Source: Cristatella mucedo
Taxonomy: Eukaryota > Bryozoa > Phylactolaemata > Cristatellidae
Assembly: GCA_009760855.2 (NCBI GenBank)
Contig: WPIO01000111.1
Location: 744,001 to 808,000 of the forward strand
Direction of reading: 5' to 3'
DNA: 64,000 nt
The position numbers and the translations under genes were made by a program. A model generated the notes under the pieces. The model had not been told where the DNA came from and made no database searches. It saw nothing but the letters and a program-made list of their open reading frames with translations. Positions 13,791 through 26,789 of this stretch are shown here, piece after piece. How positions within the stretch are numbered: position 1 is the first letter of the stretch; the number at the start of each line of letters is the position of its first letter.

Positions 13791-15290
13791 ACCATTTTGC
13801 GTAGCTCTAATCATTCTCTCTGAATTCCCCAAGTAATTAGCACGGAGATGAGTTATTGATCATGCTTGCGAGTGCACCAACTCGATTAGCCAGCAAAAAG
13901 CAATTACGACAAAATAAGCCATCCTGATTGTGCAAGTGCCATTGGCAGCTGCATGAGTATATTACCTAGGCGGTCGCAGTGAATAGGGCTCCAAAAAGGA
14001 GCTGCTGATCTCATGGTCAGCTGCTGCCAGCTGCTGTGGCACAGTCGTTCGAGTGATCGACTATTGCACATGGCATTGCACCATGATACTGTGAGCCCAA
14101 AGGCTGGCGCAGCCCAGCTCCATCCAGCACCACGGCTATACATGCAACCCGACAGCCCACCTGTACAGTAGCACCAGCCGCCAAAGCATTAGTGGTAGCT
14201 GCTGCTTGACATCTGCTTGCATGCCACATAGGCACTGATAGCCTCGACTGAAAAGCACAAACTTAGACGGCCTAGCAGGTGAGCCCAGAAAACGGTCTGT
14301 GAAGCTGAGACTGCTTTGCAGTCTACGAGATGATCCACCATTTCTCACCAATTTGCAACTGGCTCCCTCTAAAGCAGTGTTTGGCCTTAAGGTTTCATCG
14401 TAGCCCACTTGTAGGTCCTTCATTCTATTTCATCCTCCTTGCCATCTGAACTACTTCCCAGTCGGGCTACTCATCATACTAACTGCTCTTCTGACTGCAG
14501 TTAAGCTGTGCCTCTAAATTATTTCAATCAGCTATGCACCCCAACCAGTGCTAAGCATGTGCTAAAGAAAATCTCTCATCATTGCATCATCTCCCTCTCT
14601 GGGCAGGCTAAAAAACTGTGTACGAGTCGCTGAGTCAACGACGTAATTAAGACCACCAGTAAAGAGCCTTGGCAGTTATTGCCCAAAGCACTCGGTAGGC
14701 TGACTTGACCGGCGACTTCTGACCATGGTCAGCGTCCTTGCAGGACCGACCACCTTGTGGTACTACAGAGTGCCACTGGCACGACAGGCGTGACTGGACA
14801 GTTGAAGCTTCAGCCTTCTGACAAAGAGAGGCTGAGGCTATAACCAGCTCACCCACGTCAATCAGTCTCGTGGTAATTACGTGGAAATACTCATTATTAA
14901 ATGACTACATTGCAAAGTGAACCAGACATCCATCTCCATCTTTATCTCCATTCGGAACGGCAAAACAGTCGCAAAGTGATGAGGTGAATTGTGCTGAATA
15001 GGCCATTGGAGTGCTGTGAAACGCTTGAGCTAGGCTGATTTCTCAAGGTTCACACCAGATCAAGCTAGTGAGCCATGCAGCAATACGTCCCGGCTCTTGG
15101 TGCTGCCAAAGCTCCCAAGTCAGCCACACAAAGTTCAGAGGTCAAAGTTAATCTGGCGTCAGAAACCCTCCTCATCCATGGCAAAATGCACCAGCCACGC
15201 AAAATATTACAAGACGTTCAGAGACTGCCGAGAAAGATTTACCCGGAAATATCAGCCACAATTACAGCCTTCCACCACGTTCAGTAAAGT
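13791..15290. other. Intronic stretch, nothing recognised
   Basis: No feature that I can support. Short open frames are present on both strands but without family resemblance or convincing splice sites. Confidence 0.45.
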
Positions 15291-15299
15291 GACAGTCGA

Positions 15300-16232
15300 A
15301 GTAGCAATGGCTATGCCACTCACTGCCTTGGTCGTGCCTAACCTGTCGGCAGCTTTTGACTGCTGGATGTTCAGAAGTTTTATTCGCTAAGTGGTGTTCA
15401 CAACAGGTCAACATCTTCTATCTCTGTCCGGTGAAATTTGCATTGTGTTTGAACGAACAGCGATTCTACGTTACATTTTAAAAGGACGGTGTAATGGAAA
15501 TATTAGCTAACAAAAGATGTAGTGGTTATATATTAGCTAACAGGCTAACTGAAAATGGCCTTTGCGGACACAGTGAGCTCCGATTGTGGGCGAGCTCACT
15601 TTGTGGGTGCTCCGCTCTGCTCGAGGCTCGCGCGACAGAGGCCCGACGACTCGTGGGTTCCTCAGCGTAAAGCTGCTATTGGCCTTTCTTTTATTGGTCG
15701 GGCCTCTGCCGGAAGACCTTGTGCAAGATTCCGAACAGCTAAATCTGCCGTTGCCGGGTATAGACTTGAAGATTCTGTCACTTAATTTTAGTTCCCTTAA
15801 TTCTCTGGCTGCAGCCTACCAATCAGAACTACTTCCCTACCAGGCCAAGAATCGTGCAACCCTCTGTTCTGACTCGAATCGTTCAGCCATACCTTGTCTG
15901 AGCCCAAAATCCTAGGAGACCGTGGCTTTAGTTCGTACGCTACCAAAGCTTGGAGCTCACTACTGACACATGTCACAACGTCCCCTGACATGACGACATT
16001 TAAAAAGAAGCTTAAAACACTTGTATATTACAGCATTTAGTGGGTCTTTTTAGTGATTCGTCCTTTGTGTGCATATGCAAGCTCATGCTGTGCCTGCTGC
16101 TTTCGGATGCCAACACCAATCATTTGGTTACAGCTTTGTATACAGCAGCATCTGTAAAGTGCCTAGGAAGAGATTCAGTTCTCTGAGAGCGCTATACAAA
16201 TGCATTATTATTGTTATTGTTATTGTTATTAG
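15300..16232 (+). mobile_element. LINE-A fragments: RT block A and 3' end
   Basis: At about 15330-15375 a frame reads VVPNLSAAFD, the LINE-A reverse-transcriptase block LVLLDLSAAFD. From about 15785 the C-terminal part follows (SLNSLAAAYQSELLPYQAKN-like, then SFGDR-type words), then the 3' UTR and the tail GTAAAGTGCCT, TTCTCTGAGAGCGCT and (ATTGTT)n ending near 16232. The middle is lost and there are stops: a dead copy. Confidence 0.75.
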
Positions 16233-16444
16233 GGACTCTTTTCTACTGTGGCTGGCTAAACATCTTACCAGCTCCCAGCATTTATCCATATTGGAGAACA
16301 GTATCTCTAGTGGGCAAGGGTTCAAAAAACCGTTGTGTCACTGCAGCTGGTTCTGAATGTGGAGGCTACGTTGGCCTCTAAATCCAAGAAAGTCAGATGT
16401 CTTCTTTGCTAAAGCAGCTCTAATAGATTACAGTTTAAGTATGA

Positions 16445-16580
16445 AACACGATCGAATGGTAGGTGGAAATATCATGCTTGATAAACAACATGAATAACAT
16501 GGTTAGGGGTGACATACACAGGGTCAGCATTCAAGTGTGGTTAGTGGTAGCATGCAACAGTGTCAGCATGCATTAGCACA
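16445..16580 (-). mobile_element. LINE-A 3' UTR fragment
   Basis: Matches the minus strand of the LINE-A 3' UTR words found in other copies: ATCATGCTTGATAAACAACA, GTTAGGGGTGACATAC, CAGGGTCAGCAT. Tail and coding portions are absent. Confidence 0.65.
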
Positions 16581-17325
16581 AAGGAGTTTCAGTACCTAAG
16601 TGTCCTCAGACTCTCTTCGCAAAAATAAAGCTCGTTGATTTTTAGACTGTTGTAAACAAAGGAGTTGCTCAGTCAAGATGTTCTAGAGTGTGAAACACAC
16701 TATCTTTAAAAATCTTAAGTAGTGTCATCTGTGTCTAGCTGCCGACTCTAGCATATCTTTCCAATCATCTTGTAATGTCACTTCTATGCTACTAAATTTC
16801 TTGATTGTCATAAATCTGCTGCTGAATTTCTCTTTTACTGTATGAGCCGCAGTCTATGGCTACCTCATACTCACTCGAAGCCGCATTCTCTCGAAGAATT
16901 TGACTAGAAGACTCCGAGAGTGCTACAGGGAACTGTTTAATACTTCAGCTCACTGCCTGCGGACTCACTTGGCTGAGTCATAGACGTCTATTACAAGTCA
17001 CTTTAAAAAGTACTGGTCACCATCATGCCGCATGATGGACAGACTTTCTGGCTTTAATTAGAAGGGAGAGACCCTGCCCAGTCGGAGTTGACAGAAAAAG
17101 CTATCCCGGAGAGTGCAAAGGGAGCACCTATGCTATCGAGTGAAAGTGTGAGATGATGGTCACGAATGGACTAATGGGGTCGGGACGATCACGGGGATTG
17201 GTAGTGGCTTGCCATTCGGTAGCAGTGGGAGCAAGTGCATCGACACAGTGTTACGATAAGCAGCATGATGGCATTCACCGACAGGCGAGCATGCAATGCC
17301 ACGAGCCTTGCTAACCCAAACCTAC

Positions 17326-17408
17326 CGGCTATGGCCTTTGCGACTTCTGTAGCACTTATGTTTCGGTCGTTGGGAAGAACGTGGAAGACCACATCCTCAT
17401 CTTTCACC
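17326..17408 (-). CDS. PTPRN: IA-2 exon E9: ME domain strands
   Basis: 83 nt, phase 2 in and phase 1 out. It encodes VKDEDVVFHVLPNDRNIS followed by ATEVAKAIA. This fits the IA-2 segment in which a strand (TFRI or TFKV) is followed by an Asn-rich turn, N-[LIV]-[ST], and a helix with Asp/Glu-Val. The acceptor is ATTTTGTTCTGTAG, the donor is AGCCG|GTAGGT. NIS is a possible N-glycosylation sequon. A minus-strand LINE-A copy begins about 80 bases upstream of the acceptor. Confidence 0.92.
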
Positions 17409-17487
17409 CTACAGAACAAAATATTAATAACGCGAGAGAGAGTAAGAAAGGTAGAGAAAGGCCGGATCTTACCCTATGGCCAAGGAG

Positions 17488-19040
17488 TTGATAATAATAT
17501 CAATAATAATAATACATTTGTTATAGCTCACTCAGAGAACTTAATCTGCTTCTAGGCACTTTACATTTGCTGCAAAGGAAGCACGATCAAAGGCTAGTGG
17601 TAGCATGCTCAATCACAACAAACATAACATGATTAGATGTGACATACACAGGGTCAGCATGCAAATATGGTTAGTGGCAGCATGCACCTGGTCCACACTC
17701 ATAAGCACACAAAGAACGAATCACACGGACCCACTAAACACTCTGATAAATAGATAGGCTTGCAGCTTCTTTTTAAATGTGGTCAAATCAGGGGATGTCG
17801 TGATGCAGGTCGGAAATGAGTTCCAGGCTTTGGGAGTATGGAGCAAACAAAGTGAAGGCACGGTCTCCAAAAGATTTCAGGTTCGTATGAGGTAAAGGTA
17901 AGCAATTAGATTCCGAAAAGCAAGTGGTACGATGCTTAGCGTGGTGGGGGATAGTTCTGAAAGGTAGGCCGGAGCCAGGGAATGATGGGAGCTATCTGTG
18001 AGCGATAGAACCATAAAGTCGATGCCTTACTTGACTGGGAGCTAATCCAGGTCAGAAAGAAGTGGTGTGCTGTGGCAACGATGAAGTTCCCGACAGACAA
18101 GCCTAGCTGCAGAGTTTTGCACAAGCTGTAAGTGCCTGATTTCACAGTCCGGTAGACCAGCAAGAAGAGAGTTGCACAAGTCGAGACTGGGTGTCATCAA
18201 TGTATGGATCAATTTAGATAATAATAATATTAATAATAATGCACTTAATAAAGCACCGTCAGAGAACTCAATCTCTCTCTAGGTGCTTTAGAATTGCTAC
18301 AAAGGGAAACGCGATTGAATGGTGAGTAATATCATGCATGGTATCCTTATCTACACAAGCCCGAATTTTAGCAATGTTAGGCAGCTGAAAGAAAGTAGAC
18401 TTAGCTGTGGAGCTGATGTGGTCGTCTAATGAACTGTCACTTTGGAACAAGACTCCTAGATTTCGTGCAGACTTAACAGAAGATATGCTGGCAGAGCCGA
18501 TTGTGAGCATTAACCTTTCCAGTTTCTGAATCATACTTAGTTTGACCATAACTAGTAAGTTGGTTTTGTCATCATTCAATCTAAGAAAGTTTGCAGCCAT
18601 TCACGTGTAGATATCCTCAATACATGCAGCAAAGGAGTTCGACATGCTAGAGAGCTGGAAGGGATCAAACCAAACATACAACTAAGTGCATTCTGCATAG
18701 AAGTGAAAGCTTAAATTGTGCTTGGCAATTACATCGGCAAAGGGGAGAGTGTAAAATATGAAAAGAATGGGACCATGTACAGAGTCCTGAGGTACCCCAT
18801 ACTTCAAGATCGAGGTACTGGATTCGACTACTACATGAGAAATCACTGTATTGCCTGCTAAAAGTAGGGATGGTAGCCTTTGTGCTCTACCACAACCTGG
18901 CATCGCATGCAAACTTTAAGGATGCATGGCAAGTTTAAGTGACAAAGTTAAGAGGGCTGGTGCATCAAGGAAGACAATAAGTGCTATAGCCCATCACATG
19001 TCTAGTCTGCATATGGTTTAGCAGGAAGACCTACATAAAC
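17488..19040 (-). mobile_element. LINE-A copy, interrupted by a nested LINE-A tail
   Basis: Reading leftwards from about 19040 the minus strand shows decayed RT: ADxxxDG..LIVFLD, then LKYGVPQDSVHGPILF, ADVIAKHNLSFHFYAECT (YADD lost), LNDDKTNLLVM and AKIRACVDKDT. It then resumes after an insertion with [35 protein letters not shown], the 3' UTR, and a tail ending in an AAT run at about 17488-17515. The insertion is the nested fragment at 18217-18345. Confidence 0.8.
18217..18345 (-). mobile_element. Nested LINE-A tail insertion
   Basis: About 130 bases carrying only the LINE-A end (TTTGTAGC, AGCACCTAGAGAGAGATTGA, GTTCTCTGACGGTGCT, AAT run). It sits between the codons for CVDKDT and SKLIHTL of the surrounding copy. 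It is therefore a separate, younger, severely 5'-truncated insertion. Confidence 0.75.
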
Positions 19041-20397
<1,357 letters not shown>

Positions 20398-20481
20398 CGA
20401 AGATCGACGATGCTGTCGTTCGACATACCAAGCTTGTGTGACACGCGAGACAGCAGTGACTTTGCCTCTCGAGGATCAACA
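20398..20481 (-). CDS. PTPRN: IA-2 exon E8: ME domain first helix
   Basis: 84 nt, phase 2 in and phase 2 out. It encodes VDPREAKSLLSRVSHKLGMS and then NDSIVDL. This matches the ME-domain pattern of a Pro followed by a helix with paired Leu residues, then GM/HM and a Ser-rich turn before the next strand. The acceptor is GGTTTTTGTTGTTGCAG; the donor is CTTCG|GTAAGT, close to ideal. Joined to E7 and E9 it gives a continuous ME fold. Confidence 0.9.
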
Positions 20482-20689
20482 CTGCAACAACAAAAACCAA
20501 TGCAAAAGCGAGTGACACACATCAACGCTAACTAGTCACGGCTGGTTAGCATAGCTTCACACACAAATCCCAGCAGAGCATGCACAGAGTCCACGGAGAT
20601 GGATCGGGGACAGTCGAAACCTACTTGATGGCCACCTACAGAGATCGAGGGGCTAGAGCCAGCCAGCCAGCTCTACCAGTAGTGCAATC

Positions 20690-20770
20690 CAACACAGTCT
20701 TCACGTACGTCAAGGGTCTTCGGCCACTACATAAATGAGGCTGTTGAATCAGCTAATCTTTAATTTACTC
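20690..20770 (+). mobile_element. SINE-1 3' end
   Basis: Contains GGTCTTCGGCCACTACATAA, ATGAGGCTGTTGAATCAGCT and a short TTTAATTTA end, the SINE-1 terminal block. Confidence 0.5.
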
Positions 20771-20854
20771 TTTACGAGAGTGGCTGGAGCAGGTCGGGTC
20801 ACAGGATTTCACAGCAGGCGTGCGAGCACAAGGAAGAATTCATCCAGGGGCAGG

Positions 20855-21050
20855 CAGCCGTGCTAATCGCATTTGCATGCTGACTCTGTGCATGTCACCT
20901 CTAACCATGCTATGCTTGTTGTCATTGAGCATGCTACCATTGATCACTCGATCACATTCGTTTTGCAGCAAATGTAAAGTACCTACATTCTCTGAGAGCA
21001 CTGTACAAATGTATTACTACTATTAGTAGTAGCAGCAGTAGTAGTAAGCC
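20855..21050 (+). mobile_element. LINE-A 3' UTR and tail
   Basis: Matches LINE-A words GCATTTGCATGCTGACTCTG, CATGTCACCTCTAACCATG, GCAGCAAATGTAAAGTACCT and TTCTCTGAGAGCACTGTACA, followed by an ATT/AGT trinucleotide run at about 21009-21047. Confidence 0.75.
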
Positions 21051-22780
21051 ATGCATGAAGTGGCCATGGTACATGCATTTAATGGCAGCTGACAGCTCAG
21101 ATCTCATATCTGGCAGCAGTGACTCACCACCACTGATTGCATAACTGCGGCCAGTTAACATTGCCAACTTTCTATTCCAGGCCTCTCTCCAATAACTACA
21201 GCTTGCACAGCCATGGGTGTCCGTGCGCATGCATGCACACATGCTGGCAAGCGCCCGCTCACGACGAGTGCTCTAGCTTCGCCAGGCAGGCAGCAGGATT
21301 CGGGAGAACGCAGCCGCGGCAGGCAGTATTGGAAAGCAGGCCATTGAGCAGGGGGCGCTGATGCTGCAGCGGCAGCAGTGGCTCAGCTCGGCCTGTACTT
21401 GAGAGACAGGCCCAGACTTGATAGCCAGCAGGGAAAGGCCCAGCCTGAGCTGGTCAATTAAAACCACTAGACATGCAATCAGCAGCAAAAGAGAGACAGC
21501 TCTGGTGCTGCCACACCTCTTGCCAGGCTAAACAGTGATAAGACAATAGAAGGAGCACTGGCACAAGCTGCAGGCTGGCGAGCCGGAAAGCCTGCCAGTG
21601 GACTCCACTGGCCTCCAGATGGACTTTCTGGCTAGTGCAAAGGGAATGCATCCGGGCGTGGCTCCAGCCACTGGCGACCCCAGGTGCCGACAGGCCCGAG
21701 CCAGCCGCCCAACGTCAGCAGAAGCTGCTCACTACTGGGGGAGGATAGGGGACAGACAGTGCAGCGAAAGTATAAATATAAATGAGAATGAGAGTAAAGT
21801 GTAGCAGACCGACCAGGAGGGTCTCTCTCCACCCCCCCCCCTTCCCGCGACCAGCATGTACCTATGCTGAGTCCGCGCAGGGTCTGCACTGAGCAATCAC
21901 TTGCCGAGCCTCCAGAAAAAGACCCTGCAGGAGTTTTTGAGCACGTCGCCAGAAAACGAGTCTCAGCCCAGGAGTGGGGTGTTCGAAAACCTCAGCGTTC
22001 GTTCGAGTCCAGTAGCATGCGACTCTATATCGCCTGCTACTGGAAGCAGAAGAGATGGCCACTACGGTGCTTTTGCCGATTTGCAACCGAGGCCGGTAAG
22101 TGAGTGAGCCCACCTTTGATTTTCCTTTTTACTAGCACAAGCCTCATGCCTCGCGATTGCTAGTCGTGGCAGATGAGCTGCTGAACACAAGTCATCAAGG
22201 CCTCACCCCCAAGCATCAGCTAAATCCTGCCAAGAAAGCAAGCTGCAACGAACTCGATTCTCGCTGTCATGCAGCTGCCAGCTGTTCGACAAAAGGGCCC
22301 ATGGTGACGTCGTGGACCTCTTTGCTGCCCATCTACTGTATAAGCTGCTAGCAGGCCGCAGCTAACAGCGATGGCCAGGCATTGAGGGCAAGTTGGTGGG
22401 GGGGGGGGGTGCCGGCAGCGCATGGTATTGCTGCCATACTGTTCTGTCCCCAGCCGGACTCAGGCAGTTCCGCCCACTCAATGGGCATTCTTCGCACGAG
22501 CATGTGACTCACTGCAGCAAGGCCGTATCTGCTGAATACCCAGGATTGATTATGAATGACCAGGCAAGTCACGTGACCACGAGCGCTGCAGACGACACTT
22601 CTGCCAATTGGCAGATCTGAGCGGATACAATCCTCTTCTCTCTTCCTCTCACTTCTCACTCCGTAGCACCTTACACGATGACTGCAACGTTACTTATATG
22701 TGCGACTAGCTATCGCCCGTATGTATGCTGCCGTGTGTGCGCACTCGCCGGTTTTCAATACAGCCATAGACGGTCTAACA
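21051..22780. other. Intronic stretch, nothing recognised
   Basis: No supported gene. Poly-C at 21832-21841 and poly-G at 22397-22409 are short homopolymers. Confidence 0.45.
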
Positions 22781-22979
22781 ACCGGCATTTTGAGCCGTGA
22801 TGGCACACTAGGTAAGGCGGTTGCTTTCACGATCTCGGTCCCGAGGTCGTGGGTTCGATTCCTGCAGTGGGCGATTCTTTATCGCCACTGCAAGCAGTGG
22901 TGATAGCCGTAAAGGCTCTTCTGTCGCTATACAAAAAGAGGCTGCTTAATCAGCTAGGATTTATTTATTTATTTATTTG
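22781..22979 (+). mobile_element. SINE-1, complete copy
   Basis: The head resembles tRNA, with A box TGGCACACTAGG at about 22800 and B box GGTTCGATTCC at about 22853. The body (CACTGCAAGCAGTGG, AAAGGCTCTTCTGTCGC) leads to CTGCTTAATCAGCTAGGATT and a (TTTA)n tail to 22978. This is the best SINE-1 copy. It lies in the E7-E8 intron, opposite in strand to the gene. Such elements are copied by a LINE partner; the partner of SINE-1 is not evident here. Confidence 0.82.
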
Positions 22980-23802
22980 GTGGCTTCGTTCGTCCTCCTC
23001 TTAGCAGCGCTGCCACGATCTCTTGGCGCCACTATGGTGCAGGTTGCCTCACCACTACAGTGAGATCACGGGGCTAGGTGGCCAAAAGCAGCCAGAGATG
23101 CATCCGGAAGGAGAAGCCCCCAGGCCAGAGGCTGTGGTGCTAAACCGGGGTCACCAATCCGGCGCCGTTGTGGCTGCTCGGTGGAAGCTGCTCGCACAAG
23201 TCGCGATCGCCGAGTGCGAGCATGGAATCAGTAAACCTGGCTGATCTAGTCCTTCGATGCAACAAACGAAACGTGCATCACGAGATGCACACGAGGTTAG
23301 TCGAACGCAAGGCACGGTCGGTCCGACGCACGTATGCATGCACACTCTTTCGAACCAGCCAGCCACTCTGCCAAAGCCCCCAGTCTCAGCAGGTGCAGAG
23401 TCCCAAATATGTAAACCAAGGCTGATTAGAGGCCAGCCGCCGGGCTTATATCAGTGTAGACTAAGCAAGGCGTGGGCAGGGGGATCCCATCTCATCCAGC
23501 ACTGGGTCCAGACAGTAAGTAGTGCTCCAAGAAATAGGAGGCTCTACAACCCAACCCACCACCATCCAGCTAAGGCGATGGAGCTGGTTTCTTCCCTAGA
23601 CTAAGCTGTGTCTCAGCTATTCTAGGTTGTTCACAACTGCATGGACATAGAAACCAGGAAACATCGGTCTAACATGACGGGAGCAAGGTTACAGGTAGGT
23701 ATGGCCTACAGGACTTCAAAAAGGTTTGTAATAAGTATGGTAAGTGGCTCAAGCCAACCAAAACGATTAGGGGTTAGGTAGAAACAGAACTGCCACACCC
23801 CT

Positions 23803-23851
23803 CTCTCTCTACACACACACGCGCGCGCACGCACACACACACATATATATA
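23803..23851. repeat. TC/CA/CG/TA compound microsatellite
   Basis: A short TC run, then CA with CG interruptions and TATATATA, about 135 bases from exon E7. Alternating purine-pyrimidine, so potentially Z-forming. Confidence 0.85.
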
Positions 23852-23985
23852 CTTGCCTGACTGTCAAAGCAGATTCACTAATTCCCAATAGCTCGAAGCA
23901 CCAGAGCTATTTGCGCACCCAGCCTACGAACCAATTTAAAATACAGCACCATTCGGACCCTGAAATCGAAGGCTAAGAGACAAAC

Positions 23986-24076
23986 CTGCTCACGAATTTC
24001 ACCCATCCATAACTTGAGTCTACGACGTCGACATAAGGCTCGTCAGTTAGCAGAGTCGACGAGGCTGACACAGGCA
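23986..24076 (-). CDS. PTPRN: IA-2 exon E7: start of ME domain
   Basis: 91 nt, phase 1 in and phase 2 out. It encodes PVSASSTLLTDEPYVDVVDS followed by SYGWVKFVS. The YGWVKF strand corresponds to the YGYIVT start of the IA-2 membrane-proximal (ME) domain. The acceptor is TTATTTTTATTTTAG, the donor is GCAG|GTTTGT. A second AG 12 bases downstream (GTGTCAG|CC) would keep the frame and drop four residues, so a NAGNAG-like alternative acceptor is possible. Confidence 0.82.
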
Positions 24077-24689
24077 CTAAAATAAAAATAAGCTGCTGCA
24101 ATGAAAGACTGTAGACTGCTGCAATGCTGGTGAGTGTTTGTACTTGGCATTCATGGTGAGTCACGTTCCTTCACACAGCAATGCGGACCATCTTTTAGAG
24201 CTCATGCATATACGCTCGGGAAGGCTAGCAGCACCCTAGCACACATTAGCGCAACCTTTGCAGCCGTCTTATACTGCTACTCCAATGCTAATCCGTTCAT
24301 GGATTGCTGGTCTGAAGGTCTGACTCAGCCATGTTTCTTATTTTCTTCTTGTCTTGTGAAATGTGATGTGCCACAGAAAATTATCTAGCCTTACAACACC
24401 TTAGTTGGGGTGACTTGGTGGTCTTACCGATGAAAATGCTTACATTAGGAAACGAAATGTAAACCAAAAACACAACATGGATTAAAGTTACTAGCCAACT
24501 AGTATCTATACAATCCAAAACACCATATTACTGTATTGTTTAATGGCGATATCACCTCTTAAGTGTTACTATGTGTGCGCATGCAGGAGCGTGGTAGTCC
24601 GAATTTTGCATTGTTTCACAGCTGAAACTAGGCAGGCTTGACCTTGCACATAATGTATCAACTGGCAAAAGAACACCCAGATTGTAACT

Positions 24690-25420
24690 GCTAGTGTAGA
24701 AAAGCTGGCATAGCCTGATGCAAGGGTTAGCCTTTCCTATTTCAGCATAGCACTAGATCTGCATATAACTAGCAAGTTGGTTTAGCCTCATTTAGTTTAG
24801 AAAATTTGCTGTCATCCAAGTGCAACCGTAACCAGCACGTGCTGTAAATAAGTTAAGAGACATCAACATGCAGAAAGACAGGGAAGCATCGAAGCTGTGA
24901 TAAAGCTCAGGATCGTCAGTTTAAAAATGAAAGGCTAGATTGTCCTAGCTTACTAGATCGGCAAGAGAGAGAATATATATTGTGAAAGGAAATGCACCTA
25001 ATACAGATCCTTGGGGTACGCGATCCTTTAAAGGCTCTTCGGATGACTATAGAAAGTTGACAACTACGCTCTGAATTCTCTCACTAAAATAGGACCTAAA
25101 CCATTGCAGTGGGGATGCAGGACGATGCACATGCGAGATTGATTGGCACTCAATGAAACTTCGGTCATCAATGGTAACAGTTGCTACCGAGAGATCAAGT
25201 AGAAATAGCTGAGAGACTCTCCCTAAGCTAGCACTCATGAAAAGGTCGTTATTAACTGATAAATGGGCTGATTATGTCAAGTGATTTGCTCTAAAACTGA
25301 TTGGAACTTACTTGCTGGGTTTTCAAGTTTTGATATACGAGTTTAGCTCGTCTTCGACTAATTGCTCCCTAGTTTTGATAGGAACGGAAATTCTTAATCA
25401 ATGGCCTAACAACAGACTTT
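24690..25420 (-). mobile_element. LINE-A related RT fragment
   Basis: On the minus strand, from about 25400 leftwards: DELNSYIKT, FRANHLT, then RVSQLFLLDLSVATVTIDD and WFRSYFSERIQSVVVN, matching the first RT blocks of the intact copy at 48.6-50 kb, then degraded later blocks. The catalytic LDLSAAFD has become LDLSVATV. Stops and indels are present; it is dead. Confidence 0.72.
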
Positions 25421-25429
25421 TTGGAGGAT

Positions 25430-26030
25430 GAGGGAACAAGATGTAATGTAATGTAATGTATGCAATGTATCTCCATCTGTAACTCCACAAAGTCATACAG
25501 ACCATGTGGGTGTTACGCAGGAGAGTTTTGTATAGCGCACTCACAGCCTAAGCGGTTTTCGGTACGCATTCGGTACCCAACAGACTTCGTCTCACGCAAC
25601 AAAGAGAAAGTGGGAAGCATAGCAGAGTCAGGAGAGCAGTTGAGGTAGTGGGTAGAATAGAAGTAGCAGCTCAGGACCGCTGAAAAGGATGTGCCATAGT
25701 CGGCAGTAGGACAGTAGTTGTCGTTGCGTAAGAATTGTGGAAGCGATTTCCACAGTCTAGGACCTGCAGAGCTAAAGCTTCTGTCACCAACTGTCTTTGA
25801 GCGGAGGAATGGGACAGCTAATTTATTGTCCACACAGGACCTGAGGGTGCGAACAGGCTAAAACTGATGCAGCAGTTCAGCTATGTACGAAGGAGCCAAG
25901 CCGTGGCAGGCCTTGTGGGTCAGCGTAAGAACTTTGCTCTGTATGCTTTGCTCAACCGGCAACCATCCTAGCTTTTTCAGCAAAGGAGACACATGCTCAA
26001 ACCGCTGGGACTTGAAGATATGAGGCTAAG
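25430..26030 (-). mobile_element. LINE-B RT C-terminus and 3' end
   Basis: From about 26030 leftwards: RFEHVSPLLKKLGWLPVEQS, a thumb region, LAPSYIAELLHQF, a TAG stop at 25860-25858, then DNKLAVPFLRSKTVGDRSFS and SAGPRLWKSLPQFLRND, then the family's C-terminal block. The 3' end is the ATTAC-type repeat seen as ATGTAATGTAATGTA near 25441. Least damaged LINE-B end in the window. Confidence 0.82.
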
Positions 26031-26635
26031 GACAAATGCATTATGTTATCTATGCAGTGTAGAACAAAATCTAGGCATCTCGGAAGGCAAACAGTAGACC
26101 TGGGGTCTACCGGGCTAGTGGTCATCTAAGACCTGGAGGTAAACTTCGACATGACTTCACTAGATGTAGGCCCTATGGATGACGAGTCCCTATGGAATGA
26201 AGTCTCTGAATTTATGTATACAGCAAATGCAAAGAAAGAAAGTTACGAGTACCTAAGCTTTGGCAAGTTAACCAGAAACCACTTACAATATGCAGTGCAA
26301 TAGAACCAATCTAGATCACAGACAGACCAGCTGCATCGAACTTCAGTGGTTGACTCTGTGAACATAGCACTTTCTCAATCAGAAGAAAAACCAGGATCAA
26401 TGTAAGTTCTTTTTACAAACAGAAACCAGTGATATCCAATTGCAGTCGTGAGCTCTGTGAATGCTACACCTTCTCAATTTCGGAGTAACCGGGGTATGTG
26501 TGAATTCTTTTCACTTTGAATAAAAAACTGCAGAAATCACCACGTCATCCCTTCACGTTGGAACAAACAAATGCAGCAATTCTGGCACATTATCTTAACT
26601 TTGAGGCATAAAAACCGATCGAAACTAAACATATA

Positions 26636-26785
26636 TAAAAATATAATTCATATGTATGGCACCCCAAGAGAACTTAATTTCTATTCAGGCGCTTCTCATA
26701 TGCCTCGGGGCTCGAGCCCACGACTTCCGCCAGGCCTTGGTGAGGGCTAGCACCTTAACAGCTGGACAAAACCAGCTCGGTGAGC
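26636..26785 (-). mobile_element. SINE-2 copy
   Basis: Minus strand: tRNA-like head with TGTTAAGGTGCTAGCCC and B box GGGCTCGAGCCCC at about 26706, then GAAGCGCCTGAATAG, AAATTAAGTTCTCTTGGGG and TATACGAATTATATTT-like end. The last part is the LINE-A type tail. Confidence 0.68.
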
Positions 26786-26789
26786 AACA

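Noticed and set aside
22791-22880. Functional tRNA gene
   Set aside because: A and B boxes are present, but no cloverleaf with a sensible anticodon arm, and the same unit recurs with a shared body and (TTTA)n tail, so it is a SINE.
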